From JBBSDP01 sp963754335 (GTDB lineage Bacteria; Planctomycetota; Phycisphaerae; Tepidisphaerales; Tepidisphaeraceae): a stretch of DNA of 64,000 nucleotides. The translations under genes were made by a program, and so were the position numbers. Location: assembly GCA_963754335.1 (NCBI GenBank), contig CAVWFQ010000010.1, positions 992,001-1,056,000 on the forward strand, read 5' to 3'. The notes below the pieces were generated by a model. It ran no database searches. It worked only from the letters and a program-made list of their open reading frames with translations, and had not been told where the DNA came from. This document shows positions 48,182 through 58,639 of this stretch, piece after piece. Within the stretch, counting starts at the first letter, position 1. Every line of letters begins with the position of its first letter.

Positions 48182-51100
48182 ATGCAAGACGAAATGAAAA
48201 TGACCCAACGCGCATCGTTCATTCTGCTCATTCTGTTTCTTTCGCTGCAGTCGGTGACGGCGGCCGAGTCGGCGCGGCTTCCGACCAATACGCCACTCGA
48301 ATCGGCGAATCTGGACCCGGCTGCCTTTACCCAATGGTTCGACGGGTCGGAAAGGCCGATGGCCGTTAAGAACGGTCCACGCCAGGTGATGTGGACGCGC
48401 GACACGGGTCCGGAATGGGATGGCGTTCATTTCGGCGAAAGCAATTTGCCAGGCCCCCGCCACCTTCGCGTTGGGTTCAAAGATCCTGTTGAGATCGGCG
48501 CAATCCTCGTTCGCGCTGGCGGACGCGTCAGCGCCCTCAAAGAAGCGCAACCTATCCCGGCAACTTGAATGACGATTCGCAATGGATCACCGCGTCACGA
48601 ATCGAAGGAAACAAGATATCGACCGATGAAGTCGGTGAGGAACAATACTCTGTCTGGGTCTTTCCGACGCGGATCAAAACTCGCGCGATTCGCTTCACCC
48701 ATGTTCCGGAACTCACGGAGCGTTCCTATGCGGGCTGGCTCGGCGGCGCATGCCTGCTGAGTGAGCGATGCGTCAACATGGCCCCGCAAGTGCTGGCCCA
48801 TGCCAGCAGCCAGGATGAGCATGCCAATCGCATCATCGATGAAACCAACAACAACACGTGGGCGGCGTGGGACAACGGTGAAGAGGGCGCGGCTCAACCC
48901 GTCTCTCCGGATCATCCGGAATGGGTAACACTCGTCTGGCCAAAGCCTTTTTCGATCGATTCCCTGTGTGCATTGTGGGCCGGCTTTTCCGAGTGCGACG
49001 TGCAGATTTATTCCGGGCCGGCGGATCGGAATCCCGCTGAGGCCGGCGAAGCCGATTGGAAAACCCTGCACCACTTCACCGGGCTTGAGAACCAATACCC
49101 GCGCGCTGGGGACGAATTTCCTATTGCTCGATGCGACGGTCAACACACGCGCCCTTCGCCTGCGGCTCACTCGCGCCACCAGCGAAAGCCATCCGCATCT
49201 CAACGGAAAGACCAAGGACGGCAAGCGCGTCTGGCTCGGCGAACTGGTCGTTTTTCGGCCGCTTGGCGATCAGCCGATCGAATCGGTCCTTTCACGGCCT
49301 CAATTGGCCGACGCATCCGATCATCCGCCAATTCCCATTCGCTTCGATCTGAAAGAGGCGGGGCTCGTCACGCTGGTGATCGAGGATTCGACGGGAAAAC
49401 GCGTTCGCAACCTGGTCAGCGAGACGCCATTCCCTGCGGGGCCGAATGTCGCCTGGTGGGACGGCCTGGATGACCTGGGCCGGGACATCGACGCCGCCAA
49501 ACATGGCCTCTATTCGATTCCCGGCCAGCTTGTTCCGCCCGGGTCGTATCGAGTGCGCGGCCTGTCGCGCAAACCGCTCGATCTCCGCTACGAATTCTCG
49601 GTTTACAACTCCGGCCATCCCGCGTGGGAGACGCTCGACACCACCGGCGCATGGCTCGCCAACCACACGCCTCCCAGCAGCACCCTGTTTCTTCCCGCCG
49701 ATCGCGCACCCGGCGGCAAGCCGCTGGTCTATCTCGGGAGTTACGTAACCGAGGGAGGACACGGCCTGGCCTGGGTCGATCTCGACGGCCGCAAACAGGG
49801 AGGTCGGGGATGGATCGGCGGCGCCTGGACCGGCGCACCGTATCTCGCCCGCGACGTCGGAGACAAGCCGGATCAGAATGCTTATGCCTACGTCGGGGCC
49901 GCCTGGGATGCGGATCTGCGCCTCACCGCCCTCACAGCGCACGGCGACAAACCTGTCGTGAAATATGCCTTTCCTGGGGGAAAGGAAACCGCGATCATCA
50001 CCGGCATGGCCGTGCGAAATGGTCTGTTGTTTTGCAGTCTTCCCAAAGAAAAAAGACTGATGTGGATCGATACGCGCGCAGGAAAGATCGTCGGATCCAC
50101 GACGATTGAGGATCCGCGCGGATTGGCATTCGACGCGAACGGAAACCTGCTTGCTCTGTCGGGCAAACAGCTCCGCCGCTTGTCGGCTTCGCGGATCGCC
50201 GACCTCAAGGACAGTACGCCCGAAATCTTCATCTCCGACAGTCTCGAAGACCCTCAACTGCTGACCCTCGACCGGGACGGAAACATCTACATCTCCGACC
50301 GTGGCGCGAGCCATCAGGTGAAAGTTTTCTCACCCGAAGGAAAATTCCTGCGCGCCATCGGTCATCCCGGCGCACCCAAAGCCGGCCCGTACGATCCCCT
50401 TCACATGAACAATCCGGCCGGCCTGACGATCGATTCCAACGCCCATCTTTGGGTGGCGGAAAACGATTTTCAACCGAAGCGCGTCAGCGTCTGGACGCTC
50501 GACGGGAAACTGGTGAATTCCTTTTTCGGCCCCGCCGAATACGGAGGCGGCGGAACGCTCGATCCCGCCGACAAGGCACATTTCTATTTCCACGGAATGG
50601 AATTCGCCCTCGACTGGAAAAACGGCGCCAACCAGTTGACGCGCGTCTTTTATCGTCCCTCATCGAGTGATCTGGCCGTGCCGGATGGTTTCGGCGTCAG
50701 CGGTCTTCCCGAGACTCCGATCTACATCAGCGGCCGCCGGTATTTCACCAACTGCTTCGACAGCAATCCCACGAATGGCGCGTCCATCGCCATGCTGTGG
50801 CTCGATCGCGACGGAATCGCCGTCCCCGTCGCCGCCATGGGCCGGGCCAATGACTGGGCCCTGCTCAAGACCGAGCCGTTCAAATCACGCTGGCCGACCG
50901 GAACCAACCCTGATGGCGGCATGTGGCAAAATCAGACTTTCTTCATCTGGTCCGACCTCAACGGAAACGGCCATCTCCAGCCCGACGAATTGCAGATGGT
51001 GCGCGCCAGCGTCGGCGGGATCACGGTCATGCCGGATTTGTCGTGCATTGCAGCGCGACTCGATGAGAAGATCGTGAAATTCGCGCCGCAAAAGTTCACT

Positions 51101-52495
51101 GACGCCGGCGTTCCAGTTTACGCCCTTGATTCGGCGCAAACTCTCGCCACCGGCGCACAATCGCCCCCCAGCAGCGGAGGCGATCAGGCCTTGCTCGCCG
51201 CTGATGGATGGACCATCACCACCATCGCCCCCAAGCCCTTCGCACCTCAATCGATCGGCGGAATCTTCAAAGGCAATGCCCTCTGGTCTTATCCCAATCT
51301 CTGGCCCGGCCTGCACGCCTCTCACGAAGCCGCTGTCCCCGATCGCCTCGGGGAAATTATCGGCGTGACCCGATTGCTCGGCGGCTTTATCGACCCGCGC
51401 GATTCAGATAGCGGCCCCCTCTTCGCCGTGAACGGCAACATGGGAAACATGTACCTGTTCACTTCCGATGGCCTCTTCGTTGCGACGCTCTTCCATGATG
51501 CCCGCCAGGGAAGGTCATGGGCCATGCCGCTCGCCGAGCGAAACATGCGGCTCAACGATCTCACGCTTCACGATGAAAATTTCTGGCCCTCGATCACGCA
51601 GACATCCGACGGAAAGGTTTATCTCGTCGATGGCGCACGGACGAGTCTCGTCCGAATCGACGGGCTGGAAACGATTCGCCGCCGTCCGGTTTCGACTCTG
51701 TCGCTTACCGATCAGGAGTTGAAATCAGCACAGGCCTGGACGCTCGCCCACGAAGCCGCCCGGCAGAAGGAACAGGGCGTGCACCGGCTGCACATCGCGA
51801 TCCGCTCCACGCCGCCGGTCGTCGATGGAAAACTCGACGACTGGGCGGACGCCCAGTGGGCGGTAATTGACCGGCGTGGCATCGCCGCGAATTTCGACAG
51901 TCACAGTAAGCCGTATGACGCGAGCGCCGCGGTCACCATCGCCGGCGATCGAATGTACGTCGCCTATCGCACCAATGAAGAAAACCTGCTGGAGAACAGC
52001 GGCGAAATGCCCACCGCTCCGTTCAAAACCGGCGGAGCATTGGACGTGATGATCGGCGGAAACCTCGCCGCCGACCCGCATCGCGCCGCGCCCGTCTTCG
52101 GCGACATCCGATTGCTGGTTACGCTTGTGAAGGGAAAGCCGCTGGCGCTGATCTATCGCCCCGTCGATCCCCAGTTTAGCACCCCACCCGTTCCCTTCTC
52201 TTCCCCCTGGCGAACGATCACGATCGATCGCGTTGACAACGTGAGCTCAGACCTGGCCTTCGCCAAAGACGTGGGTAATTTTGAATTCTCGATCCCCCTG
52301 AAATTAGTCTGCCTCAAGCCTGATCCCGGCGAGACGATCACTGCCGATATCGGCCTGCTTCGCGGCAACGGCTTTCAAACGACCCAGCGCGTCTATTGGA
52401 ACAACAAGGCCACCGGCATTACCGCCGATGTCCCCAGCGAAGCGGAATTGACCCCGGCGCTGTGGGGACGATGGGAATTTGTTTCCGCTCCATGA
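48182..52495 (+). CDS. Very large secreted NHL/beta-propeller protein with CBM9-like C-terminus, two frame breaks
   Basis: About 1,437 residues with a signal peptide (RASFILLILFLSLQSVTAAE). Frames join at about 48545 (TYPGNLNDDSQWITASRIEG) and about 49115-49135 (LLLDATVNTRALRLRLTRAT). Modules: a discoidin-like beta region (about 30-350), a FlgD-like segment (VTLVIEDSTGKRVRNLVSET), NHL-type propeller blades (LLTLDRDGNIYISDRGASHQ, VFSPEGKFLRAIG, NPAGLTIDSNAHLWVAEN), and a C-terminal CBM9/DOMON-like domain (VVDGKLDDWADAQWAVIDRR). It is probably exported and may bind sugars at the cell surface. The ligand is unknown. Starts at 48194 or 48200 are also possible. Confidence 0.78.
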
Positions 52496-52535
52496 CGCGG
52501 AACTTCAATCACGCAATACAATATAATTTCGACTG

Positions 52536-52619
52536 GCCCTCGTGGCGAAATGGCATACGCAACGGACTTAAAATCCGTGCTCCGAAAGGAGATTGTGGGT
52601 TCAAGTCCCACCGAGGGCA
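52536..52619 (+). tRNA. tRNA-Leu (anticodon UAA)
   Basis: 84 nt, type II. Acceptor GCCCTCG/CGAGGGC with A73, D arm GCG...CGC, anticodon arm ACGGA-CTTAAAA-TCCGT, variable stem CTCC/GGAG, T arm GTGGG-TTCAAGT-CCCAC. No encoded CCA. Confidence 0.96.
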
Positions 52620-52691
52620 ATCGACGAAAAAACACGGTAAATTTCTCGCGGCCGCGTGGCTGGCTCTGGGCTATCCGATGGACGCGGGGCT

Positions 52692-52722
52692 CAAAAAAGA
52701 AGTCCCCGATCGTTCGGGGACT
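52692..52722 (-). terminator. Rho-independent terminator of the leader-peptide gene
   Basis: On the minus strand AGTCCCCGA-ACGA-TCGGGGACT forms a perfect 9-bp stem followed by TCTTTTTTG. It ends the small gene at 52752-52880. Confidence 0.85.
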
Positions 52723-52751
52723 CCTGAGGTTCGATTTCGCCGACAGATTCT

Positions 52752-52880
52752 TTAGCAGGGATGCAATCCCGAATCGTTTGGCGTCAGGGTGACATCCGCC
52801 AATGCTCCAAGCGATGTGAGCGTTGGCATCTCATAGGGCTTCTTTTCCGCTACTTCTACGACTTGTGTCTGCTGCTCCAT
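52752..52880 (-). CDS. Lasso-type RiPP leader peptide protein (42 aa)
   Basis: A short gene with a strong promoter, AAGGAG RBS 9 bases before ATG, and a terminator. The peptide opens MEQQTQVVEVAEKKPYEMPT and continues LTSLGALADVTLTPNDSGLH to a final PC. YEMPTLTSLGALADVT exactly fits YxxPxLxxxGxxxxxT, the leader motif read by lasso-peptide RRE proteins. The remaining core would be about 11 residues ending in Cys, short for a lasso peptide (14 or more) and without a ring Asp/Glu at position 7-9. No maturation enzymes are nearby. It could be a precursor for a distant cluster or a regulator that borrows the leader. Confidence 0.75.
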   Translation of the reverse strand: MEQQTQVVEVAEKKPYEMPTLTSLGALADVTLTPNDSGLHPC

Positions 52881-52939
52881 TGCACTTCACTCCTTAAAAA
52901 ATGGCGCCAGTCGATACACCCACAAAAATGCTCAAGCCC

Positions 52940-52967
52940 TATATAGCCGCCTGGTCTGAAAGGTCAA
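52940..52967 (-). promoter_or_regulatory. Sigma-70-like promoter of the leader-peptide gene
   Basis: On the minus strand, -35 TTGACC (52967-52962), a 16-base spacer and -10 TATATA (52945-52940). It is 60 bases upstream of the ATG. Confidence 0.65.
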
Positions 52968-52981
52968 ACAAAACTTATTAA

Positions 52982-53251
52982 ATGTCGAGAATTTGGTGCT
53001 GGCGTAGCAGAGCTTCCGATGCAATTGTTTTCTGGGAAGCCGACGAACAAATTACGACGGGCGCGCCTTGGAACGACGGCAGCAGCTATCCATTCGAGGC
53101 CGGCATCACGCGGCGGCATATCGATCACGGCGCCGCCATGGGATGCATCGACGGACACGTGGAATGGTGGAGCCAGGCGGACTACACCTACAACCAGGGA
53201 CAATCTCCCGGCCGTCTCTGGTGCAACCCCGATTCAGCTGACGGGCACTGA
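52982..53251 (+). pseudogene. C-terminal fragment of a pseudopilin
   Basis: Only the last part remains: VFWEADEQITTGAPWNDGSS, GITRRHIDHGAAMGCIDGHV, EWW. The HGAAMGCIDGHVEWW end is the H-X9-DG motif of planctomycete pseudopilins. The prepilin signal and the middle are missing, so it is probably a relic. Confidence 0.6.
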
Positions 53252-53256
53252 AGCGA

Positions 53257-54749
53257 TCACCAATTCCAATCCAGTCCGCCGCGCAATTCCGGGCGCTTTT
53301 TCTTCTTGACCGGTTTGGCGTCGGGAGCCGGAGCAGACGCCGGCGCTGCTTCGAACGCTTTACGAATCGACAGGGAGATCCGCCGGGCTTGCGGGTCGAC
53401 CTCCAACACCCGGACGCGCACATCCTGGCCCGGCTTCACCACGTCGCCAGCGGCGCGAACGCGATTCTCGGCCAATTCCGAGATGTGAACCAATCCTTCA
53501 AGCCCCGGCTCCAGCTCGACAAACGCGCCGAATTCCGCGACGCGAGTCACCTTGCCGTCAACGACCGTCTCGACGGCGTATTTCTCCTTGGCCGAGGCCC
53601 ACGGATTCGGCCCCGCCTGTTTGAGACTGAGCGACATCCGCTTCTGAACCGGATCGAGAGAAATGACGACGAGCTTGACCAGCTCATCTTCCTTCACCAC
53701 GTCCGATGGACGCCCGATCCGCTGCCAACTGATTTCGCTGACGGGAAGAAGTCCTTCCAGACCCTCTTCCACCTCGACAAAAGCGCCGAACGGTTCGATG
53801 CGCGTCACCCGGCCGGTGAGGCTCGTCCCCACGGGGAATTTGGTATCGGCATTCAGCCAGGGGTCCGGCATTGACGCTTTCAGGCTCAGGCTCAGCTTTC
53901 CCGTCTCCTTGTCGAGCTTGATGATCTTCACGTCGACGATGTCGCCAACCTTCACGAATTCCGACGGCGCACGGCCGCGGCGATAACTCATCTCGCTCAC
54001 GTGCAGCAAGCCATCCACGCCGCCAAGGTCGACGAACGCGCCAAAATCCATCACATTGCGTACGGTGCCCCGCCGCGTCTGACCCTCGGCCAGCTCGGCC
54101 ATCAATTTCTGCTTCGCTTCTTCCTTCTCGCGCTCGAGGATATTGCGCCGGCTGACAATCAGATTCGCGCCTCGCGATCAAACTGCGTCACCTCCGCCAG
54201 CATCTTTTGGCCGATGAAGGTGGAAATATCCTTCGTGAAATAAAGGTCGACCTGCCCCGCCGGCATGAAGGCGCGCATCCCTTTGAATTCAAGCTCCAGC
54301 CCCCCTTTGTTCATTCCGGTGACCGTTCCTTCAATGACCTGCCCGATCTCCAGGCTTTGCCAGGAGACGTTCGAAGAGGCGGCTCCCTTTCGCGTCAGGA
54401 TCAGCAGGCCTTCCCGCTCGTCATAGCGCTCGACCGAAAAATCGAGTTCCTGACCCACCTCCGGCTTGGTATCAAATTGGAGCAGCGATGCGATTCCCTG
54501 GCTCTTGCCCCCAAAGTCCACAAACACATCGTCATCGTCGATCCGAACGATTCGGCCGCGGCGCATTCCCTTCTTCGCGAGCTTGGCGGCGCTGAGCCCC
54601 CCTGGCTCCGGCTTGGTCTGGGGTTTGTCGAAGTCGTACAAATCTTCAACCGACATCCCTCCCAGAGCAGCCTCCACCTCGCGATCGAGCGCTGTGTCGG
54701 CGTCAGAACGGAATTTCTGTTTGTAGGGATCGCCTTGCGGATTATCCAT
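53257..54749 (-). CDS. rpsA: Ribosomal protein S1 homologue, frame-broken
   Basis: Binds mRNA on the 30S subunit. About 497 residues from MDNPQGDPYKQKFRSDADTA. Five S1 domains: MRRGRIVRIDDDDVFVDFGG; GTVTGMNKGGLELEFKGMRA; then, after a one-base break at about 54165, RRGTVRNVMDFGAFVDLGGV; GRVTRIEPFGAFVEVEEGLE; and GKVTRVAEFGAFVELEPGLE. A basic tail follows (KPVKKKKRPELR). The longer N-terminus in the open frame reads the palindromic repeat at 54800 and is rejected. Confidence 0.9.
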
Positions 54750-54799
54750 GGTGTCGCGGTTCCTCTCGTTGCCGACGGGTGTGGCCGTCTGTTTTGGCA

Positions 54800-54861
54800 A
54801 TTGTGGTGCAGGCTTCCAGCCTGCTCGTTCGAGAAAGCAGGCTGGAAGCCTGCACCACAAT
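54800..54861. repeat. Perfect 25-bp palindromic repeat
   Basis: ATTGTGGTGCAGGCTTCCAG (+CCTGC, to 54824) and its exact complement (54837-54861) enclose a 12-base loop. It lies upstream of rpsA and is the cleanest member of the TTGTGGTGC repeat type. Confidence 0.88.
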
Positions 54862-54927
54862 GAACGGTCCACTCCTGTCAAAAAAGGCGGTCACACTCGT
54901 TGCCAAACCGCGATGTTATCATCTGCG

Positions 54928-55653
54928 TCAAAAACCGGAAGTAGCCGCGGATTTCTCGACGAGCAGCTTGAACAGCTCGAGGTGGTCTTTCTCGTCATGC
55001 AGCCGTTCCGGGTGCCACTGCACCCCCAGAAACAGCGGAAAGCTCGGATCTTCAATTCCCTCGATCACCCCATCCGGCGAAGTGCCGATGATCCGCAGCC
55101 CCCGCCCCGGCCGATCGACCGATTGCTTGTGGCTGCTGTTGGCGTCGATCTGGTTCTTTCCCAGAAGATGGGCCACGGCCGTATCGTCAACCAAATTCAC
55201 CGCATGACGCGGAGCCTTCGGCATCTCCTTCAGCCGGCGATGTTCGATATCCGGACTGAGATGCAGATCCGGGATGAACTGATGAAGGCTCCCGCCACGA
55301 TAGACATTCATGAGTTGCGATCCGAGGCAGATCCCCAATACCGGCATCCGCCGCTTTTCCACTTCCGCGAGCAGCGCCAGTTCGAATTTCTGCCGCGCCG
55401 GATCGATCGGCTCCGCCTTGGGGTGATACGGCCCCTTCCCGTACAGATTCGGATCCAGATCATTCCCGCCGCTGAGCAAAACGCCCTGCAACCGATCGAC
55501 AAATTGCGGTATCAGCGAAAGATCCGTGCGATACGGCAGAAGCACCGGCAGCCCGCCCCCCTTCTCAACCGCGGCGGCGTACGCCATCGGCGATTCATAA
55601 TGATCCGGCGTGTCGCTGTAATCGACGGTAATGCCAATGAGGGGACGGGTCAT
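54928..55653 (-). CDS. Class-I glutamine amidotransferase-like hydrolase (peptidase C26)
   Basis: 241 residues. It has PLIGITVDYSDTPDHYESPM, GVLLSGGNDLDPNLYG, the nucleophile in LGICLGSQLMNVYRGGSLHQ, and His/Glu in VQWHPERL. The family includes gamma-glutamyl-GABA hydrolase PuuD; the substrate here is unproven. Confidence 0.9.
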   Translation of the reverse strand: MTRPLIGITVDYSDTPDHYESPMAYAAAVEKGGGLPVLLPYRTDLSLIPQFVDRLQGVLLSGGNDLDPNLYGKGPYHPKAEPIDPARQKFELALLAEVEKRRMPVLGICLGSQLMNVYRGGSLHQFIPDLHLSPDIEHRRLKEMPKAPRHAVNLVDDTAVAHLLGKNQIDANSSHKQSVDRPGRGLRIIGTSPDGVIEGIEDPSFPLFLGVQWHPERLHDEKDHLELFKLLVEKSAATSGF

Positions 55654-56408
55654 GGGAAAAGGGTAGGGCGTTGCGTTGAAAACGTAAAGTTCGACGCGGC
55701 GGGCAATCTCAGATCAGGATAAACCGCGAAGGCACGAAAAGCGCGAAGAAGAAAGCGAAACCCATCTGACACTTTCCTGTGCCACGATCCGTTCACTCCT
55801 TGCGTGTTACGAAGCTGATGTGGTCCGCTGGAAGTTAAAATCGGCCGCGGATCAATCCCGGCGCGACGGGAATGAACGCGGATCAGAAAAAGGGAAATTC
55901 TTAATCCGCCTACGTCCGCGTTCATCCGCGGCAAAACTTCCGCGGCTTTGTCTCCGGTTTGGTTGCGGCCATGGAGGCGCTGGGTTCATCCGAATTTTGA
56001 TCTGTGACGACACCTCACAAAGAGCCGCGCACGAAGTAAGCGGGAAACGGCGCCGACCGCGCAAACCCTTTCGCAATCGCGATCATTGCATCCACGCTTC
56101 CAAAACGCGCCGACTCACGTCCGCGGCTGCCACAGATGCGCCGACGCGATTCGCTGAATCCTTAACAGCCGCGGTGCGTCAGCCCGCGCGCGTTAAAGCA
56201 GTGGCTTTTCCTGCTTTCCACTCCCTGAAAGCGAGAAGACTTCCAAGTCTTCGAATGGGGCACAATGTTGCAGATTGTTGCACAAAATGACATTTAATTA
56301 TCACTATATTGCTACCGTATCATGATATTAGTTTCCATATAAACGCGCCGACGGCACATCTGCAATCAGGATAAACCGCGAAGGAGCGAAAGGCGCGAAG
56401 TTCGGCGT
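55654..56408. other. Intergenic stretch with several repeat copies, no gene seen
   Basis: About 755 bases without a credible gene. It holds an ACCGCGAAGGCACGAA-type repeat (55728), a CCGCGGATCA palindrome (55847-55935), one arm of the AGCCGCGCACGAAG family (56019-56044) and a second ACCGCGAAGG repeat (56371-56400). 56265-56345 is AT-rich (TGACATTTAATTATCAC, TACCGTATCATGATATTAG) and may hold a promoter. Confidence 0.7.
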
Positions 56409-56977
56409 CTATCTCTGTGAACGCCGGCGAACCAGAAACAATGACCCCAGCGCGAAGATGGCGGCCGTGCCGGGCTCAGGTGTAAACGCAAAAGTAGGGC
56501 CGATATTTTGTCCGTTGCCGGAGTCGGGATAGTGCGGCGAATCCGTGGCCGGCCCATAGTACGAGAGGTCGTTGGTATCCAGCGTGATGCCATTCAGAGT
56601 GATGCTGCCGCCCTGGATGATGGGGTCGATGTTCCCGCCGTCCGCTGCAGGCCCTTCCTGCGTTCCCGAGATCACATATTCGGTCCCCGCCTGAAGCACA
56701 ACCGGCGTAGCGAGATTCGCGTAGGCGAATTGGCCAATGACCGCGCTGTCGGGAGTGACGGTGGCGATCCCGGTCACCGCAAGTCCGGTGCTGTAATTGA
56801 AAATCTGTACCTCATGAGACGCCCCAAGATCATTGACTCCCGTAGCCGGGGACGCGCCATCCGGACCGGCGCTGTAATATCCCAGGGAAGTGACCGTGAT
56901 ATTGGTCGTTGGCGTGAATGCAAATCCGCTCGGATTTTTACCGAATTCCTCGTGAATCGAACCGCCGCTGATCGAAG
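56409..56977 (-). pseudogene. PEP-CTERM protein (DUF4082-like), N-terminus missing
   Basis: SISGGSIHEEFGKNPSGFAF, TPTTNITVTSLGYYSAGPDG and VVLQAGTEYVISGTQEGPAA form a DUF4082-like module. The end TPEPGTAAIFALGSLFLV plus RRRSQR is an intact PEP-CTERM sorting signal. No signal peptide precedes it; the upstream sequence belongs to another PEP-CTERM-like gene. Probably the product of recombination between two such genes. Confidence 0.6.
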
Positions 56978-57666
56978 TCAGCGCCGGGCGCCGACGACTG
57001 CGGCCGGAGCGGGCACAGACACCAGTTGGAATCCGTTGGTGGCGCCAAATACCGACCCGCCTCCGTTTGTGAAGTTCTCCGTGATGACACCCGAGTTGTT
57101 GGCCTTCAAATTGCGAAAGAGAACGTAATCTTCCGAAGAATTGAAGCCTGTTGTCGTATTGTTGTCGGGCGCAGAGGTCAGTGAGGGAGAACCCGCCTGA
57201 GACGTGACGGTAAACTTCGTATTTTCATTCGTATTGCCCCGGACTTCGTACGAATACAGGTTGAAATAGGCTCCCGGCGTCAAACCGCTGATCGTGATCG
57301 TTGCAGTGTTGCCGCTGACAAAAACTTGCGAGCGGGTCAGGTTGTCATATGCACCGGCGGCCCAACCGGCACCGAAGGATCGATGTGCGACGGATTCAGG
57401 ACCATTGAGGTAAATCCGCCGCTACTTCCACTTACGGTAACGTCCGCGGAGAGAGAGCCGGTGCCGCTGACAAGCGTGTCCGTTTGGTCACTGGAGGCGA
57501 TATCATTCCACGCCGTATTGGGATCGGGCGCGGCCGCGGGGCCGGTGTAAGCGCTGCCGCCATTAGCGCTGTCCCCGAACTGTACATTGATGGAACCCGC
57601 CGAGGCGACTGATGCCGCCGCCAATGAGATCGCGCCCGCAAGAATCTTCCGCTCGCTCCGCTTCAT
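56978..57666 (-). CDS. PEP-CTERM-like exported protein with shortened sorting tail, frame-broken
   Basis: Signal peptide KRSERKILAGAISLAAASVA is followed by a beta-rich body (INVQFGDSANGGSAYTGPAA). A break at about 57355 leads to AAGAYDNLTRSQVFVSGNTA and LTPGAYFNLYSYEVRGNTNE. It ends GFQLVSVPAPAAVVGARR then stop. VPAPAA looks like the start of a PEP-CTERM signal but the membrane helix is gone. A frame error here, linking it to 56409-56977 as one gene, cannot be excluded. Confidence 0.6.
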
Positions 57667-57748
57667 GATTTCTTCCCGTAGAGATGTCTCGTGCTTAACG
57701 CGGATATAATATCGCACTTTGGGGGTTTGGCAATGACAAAATGAGCCG

Positions 57749-58000
57749 ATGCCACTTTCCCTCGGACAACGCGTCTTGCGCATCGCGGCCGAAGTCCTCG
57801 AAGTCCCCCTCTCTACCCTTTCCCGCGATTCTTCGCCGCGGACCGTCCCCGCCTGGGACGAGATCGCGATGACGGGCATCCTCGATCGGCTGTCCGAAAC
57901 CTTTCGTGCGGAATGCGCCCCCGAGTCCCGCGACTCCCTTCACAACCTCGGCGACCTCATCGACCTGACCGACGAACTGATCTTCGGCCGGGAAATCTGA
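57749..58000 (+). CDS. Acyl-carrier-like protein without the carrier serine
   Basis: 83 residues. The fold pattern of ACPs is present (VLEVPLSTLSRDSSPRTVPA, LDRLSETFRAECAPESRDSL, HNLGDLIDLTDELIFG). At the DSL site the sequence reads WDEIAMTGIL, with Glu in place of the phosphopantetheine-bearing Ser. So it probably cannot carry acyl chains in the usual way. No partner gene lies next to it. Confidence 0.55.
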   Translation: MPLSLGQRVLRIAAEVLEVPLSTLSRDSSPRTVPAWDEIAMTGILDRLSETFRAECAPESRDSLHNLGDLIDLTDELIFGREI

Positions 58001-58177
58001 ATCGGATTTTTTCACCGCGGAGACACGGAGAGCGCGGAGAATCCACGATCGAATCATTGAATATAATTAACCGCGGATAAAGCGAAGGCGCGCCGATCAG
58101 AGCAATGTGGCACAGCCGCCCTCGGCTGTGGCCCTTGATGTATCGAGCCACCGGGAACCCGCGCAACCGATTGGATT

Positions 58178-58525
58178 TCACAGCGGGAGGTAGGTTTGTC
58201 CGCTTCGATTGGTCGCCTGGCGCCGCGCATTGCGCAGCCGTTCCAACAGCGCCGCGTTGCTTGTCTCGCTTCCGCTTCTCGACCGCTTCCAAAGCGTTTC
58301 TCGCGTCTTGAGATAGGCATCGATTTCGGCCCGGTTCGCCAGGTAAAACGTAATCGCGCCGTACACCTGCTCCAAGGAGAGCGAGGGATAATGTGCGGCG
58401 ATGGTTTCCGGCGTCTCGCCGTCCAGATATTCGTGAATCACCGAGTCCACGGACACCCGCGTGCCGATGATCCAACATCCGCCGTCAGGCGTAAGGTTCA
58501 CGTAGCTTTTCAGTTCACAGTTCAT
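58178..58525 (-). CDS. DUF433-domain protein (possible antitoxin)
   Basis: 115 residues from MNCELKSYVNLTPDGGCWII. The DUF433 core is GTRVSVDSVIHEYLDGETPE, HYPSLSLEQVYGAITFYLAN. DUF433 proteins are often antitoxins of PIN toxins; no toxin is beside it. The tail is basic and may be extra. Confidence 0.75.
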   Translation of the reverse strand: MNCELKSYVNLTPDGGCWIIGTRVSVDSVIHEYLDGETPETIAAHYPSLSLEQVYGAITFYLANRAEIDAYLKTRETLWKRSRSGSETSNAALLERLRNARRQATNRSGQTYLPL

Positions 58526-58639
58526 ATCGCGCCTGTGGCGGATTATGGCAGATCGCTGACCACCGAACATCGCCGGCATTCCCATCGACGCCTCGCTGCT
58601 GGACAAAAGTTCTGACCGTATAAGCGGAAAAAAGCAATT

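Noticed and set aside
55820..56290. 156-codon frame in the intergenic stretch
   Set aside because: It is built from repeat arms and has no RBS or homology signal.
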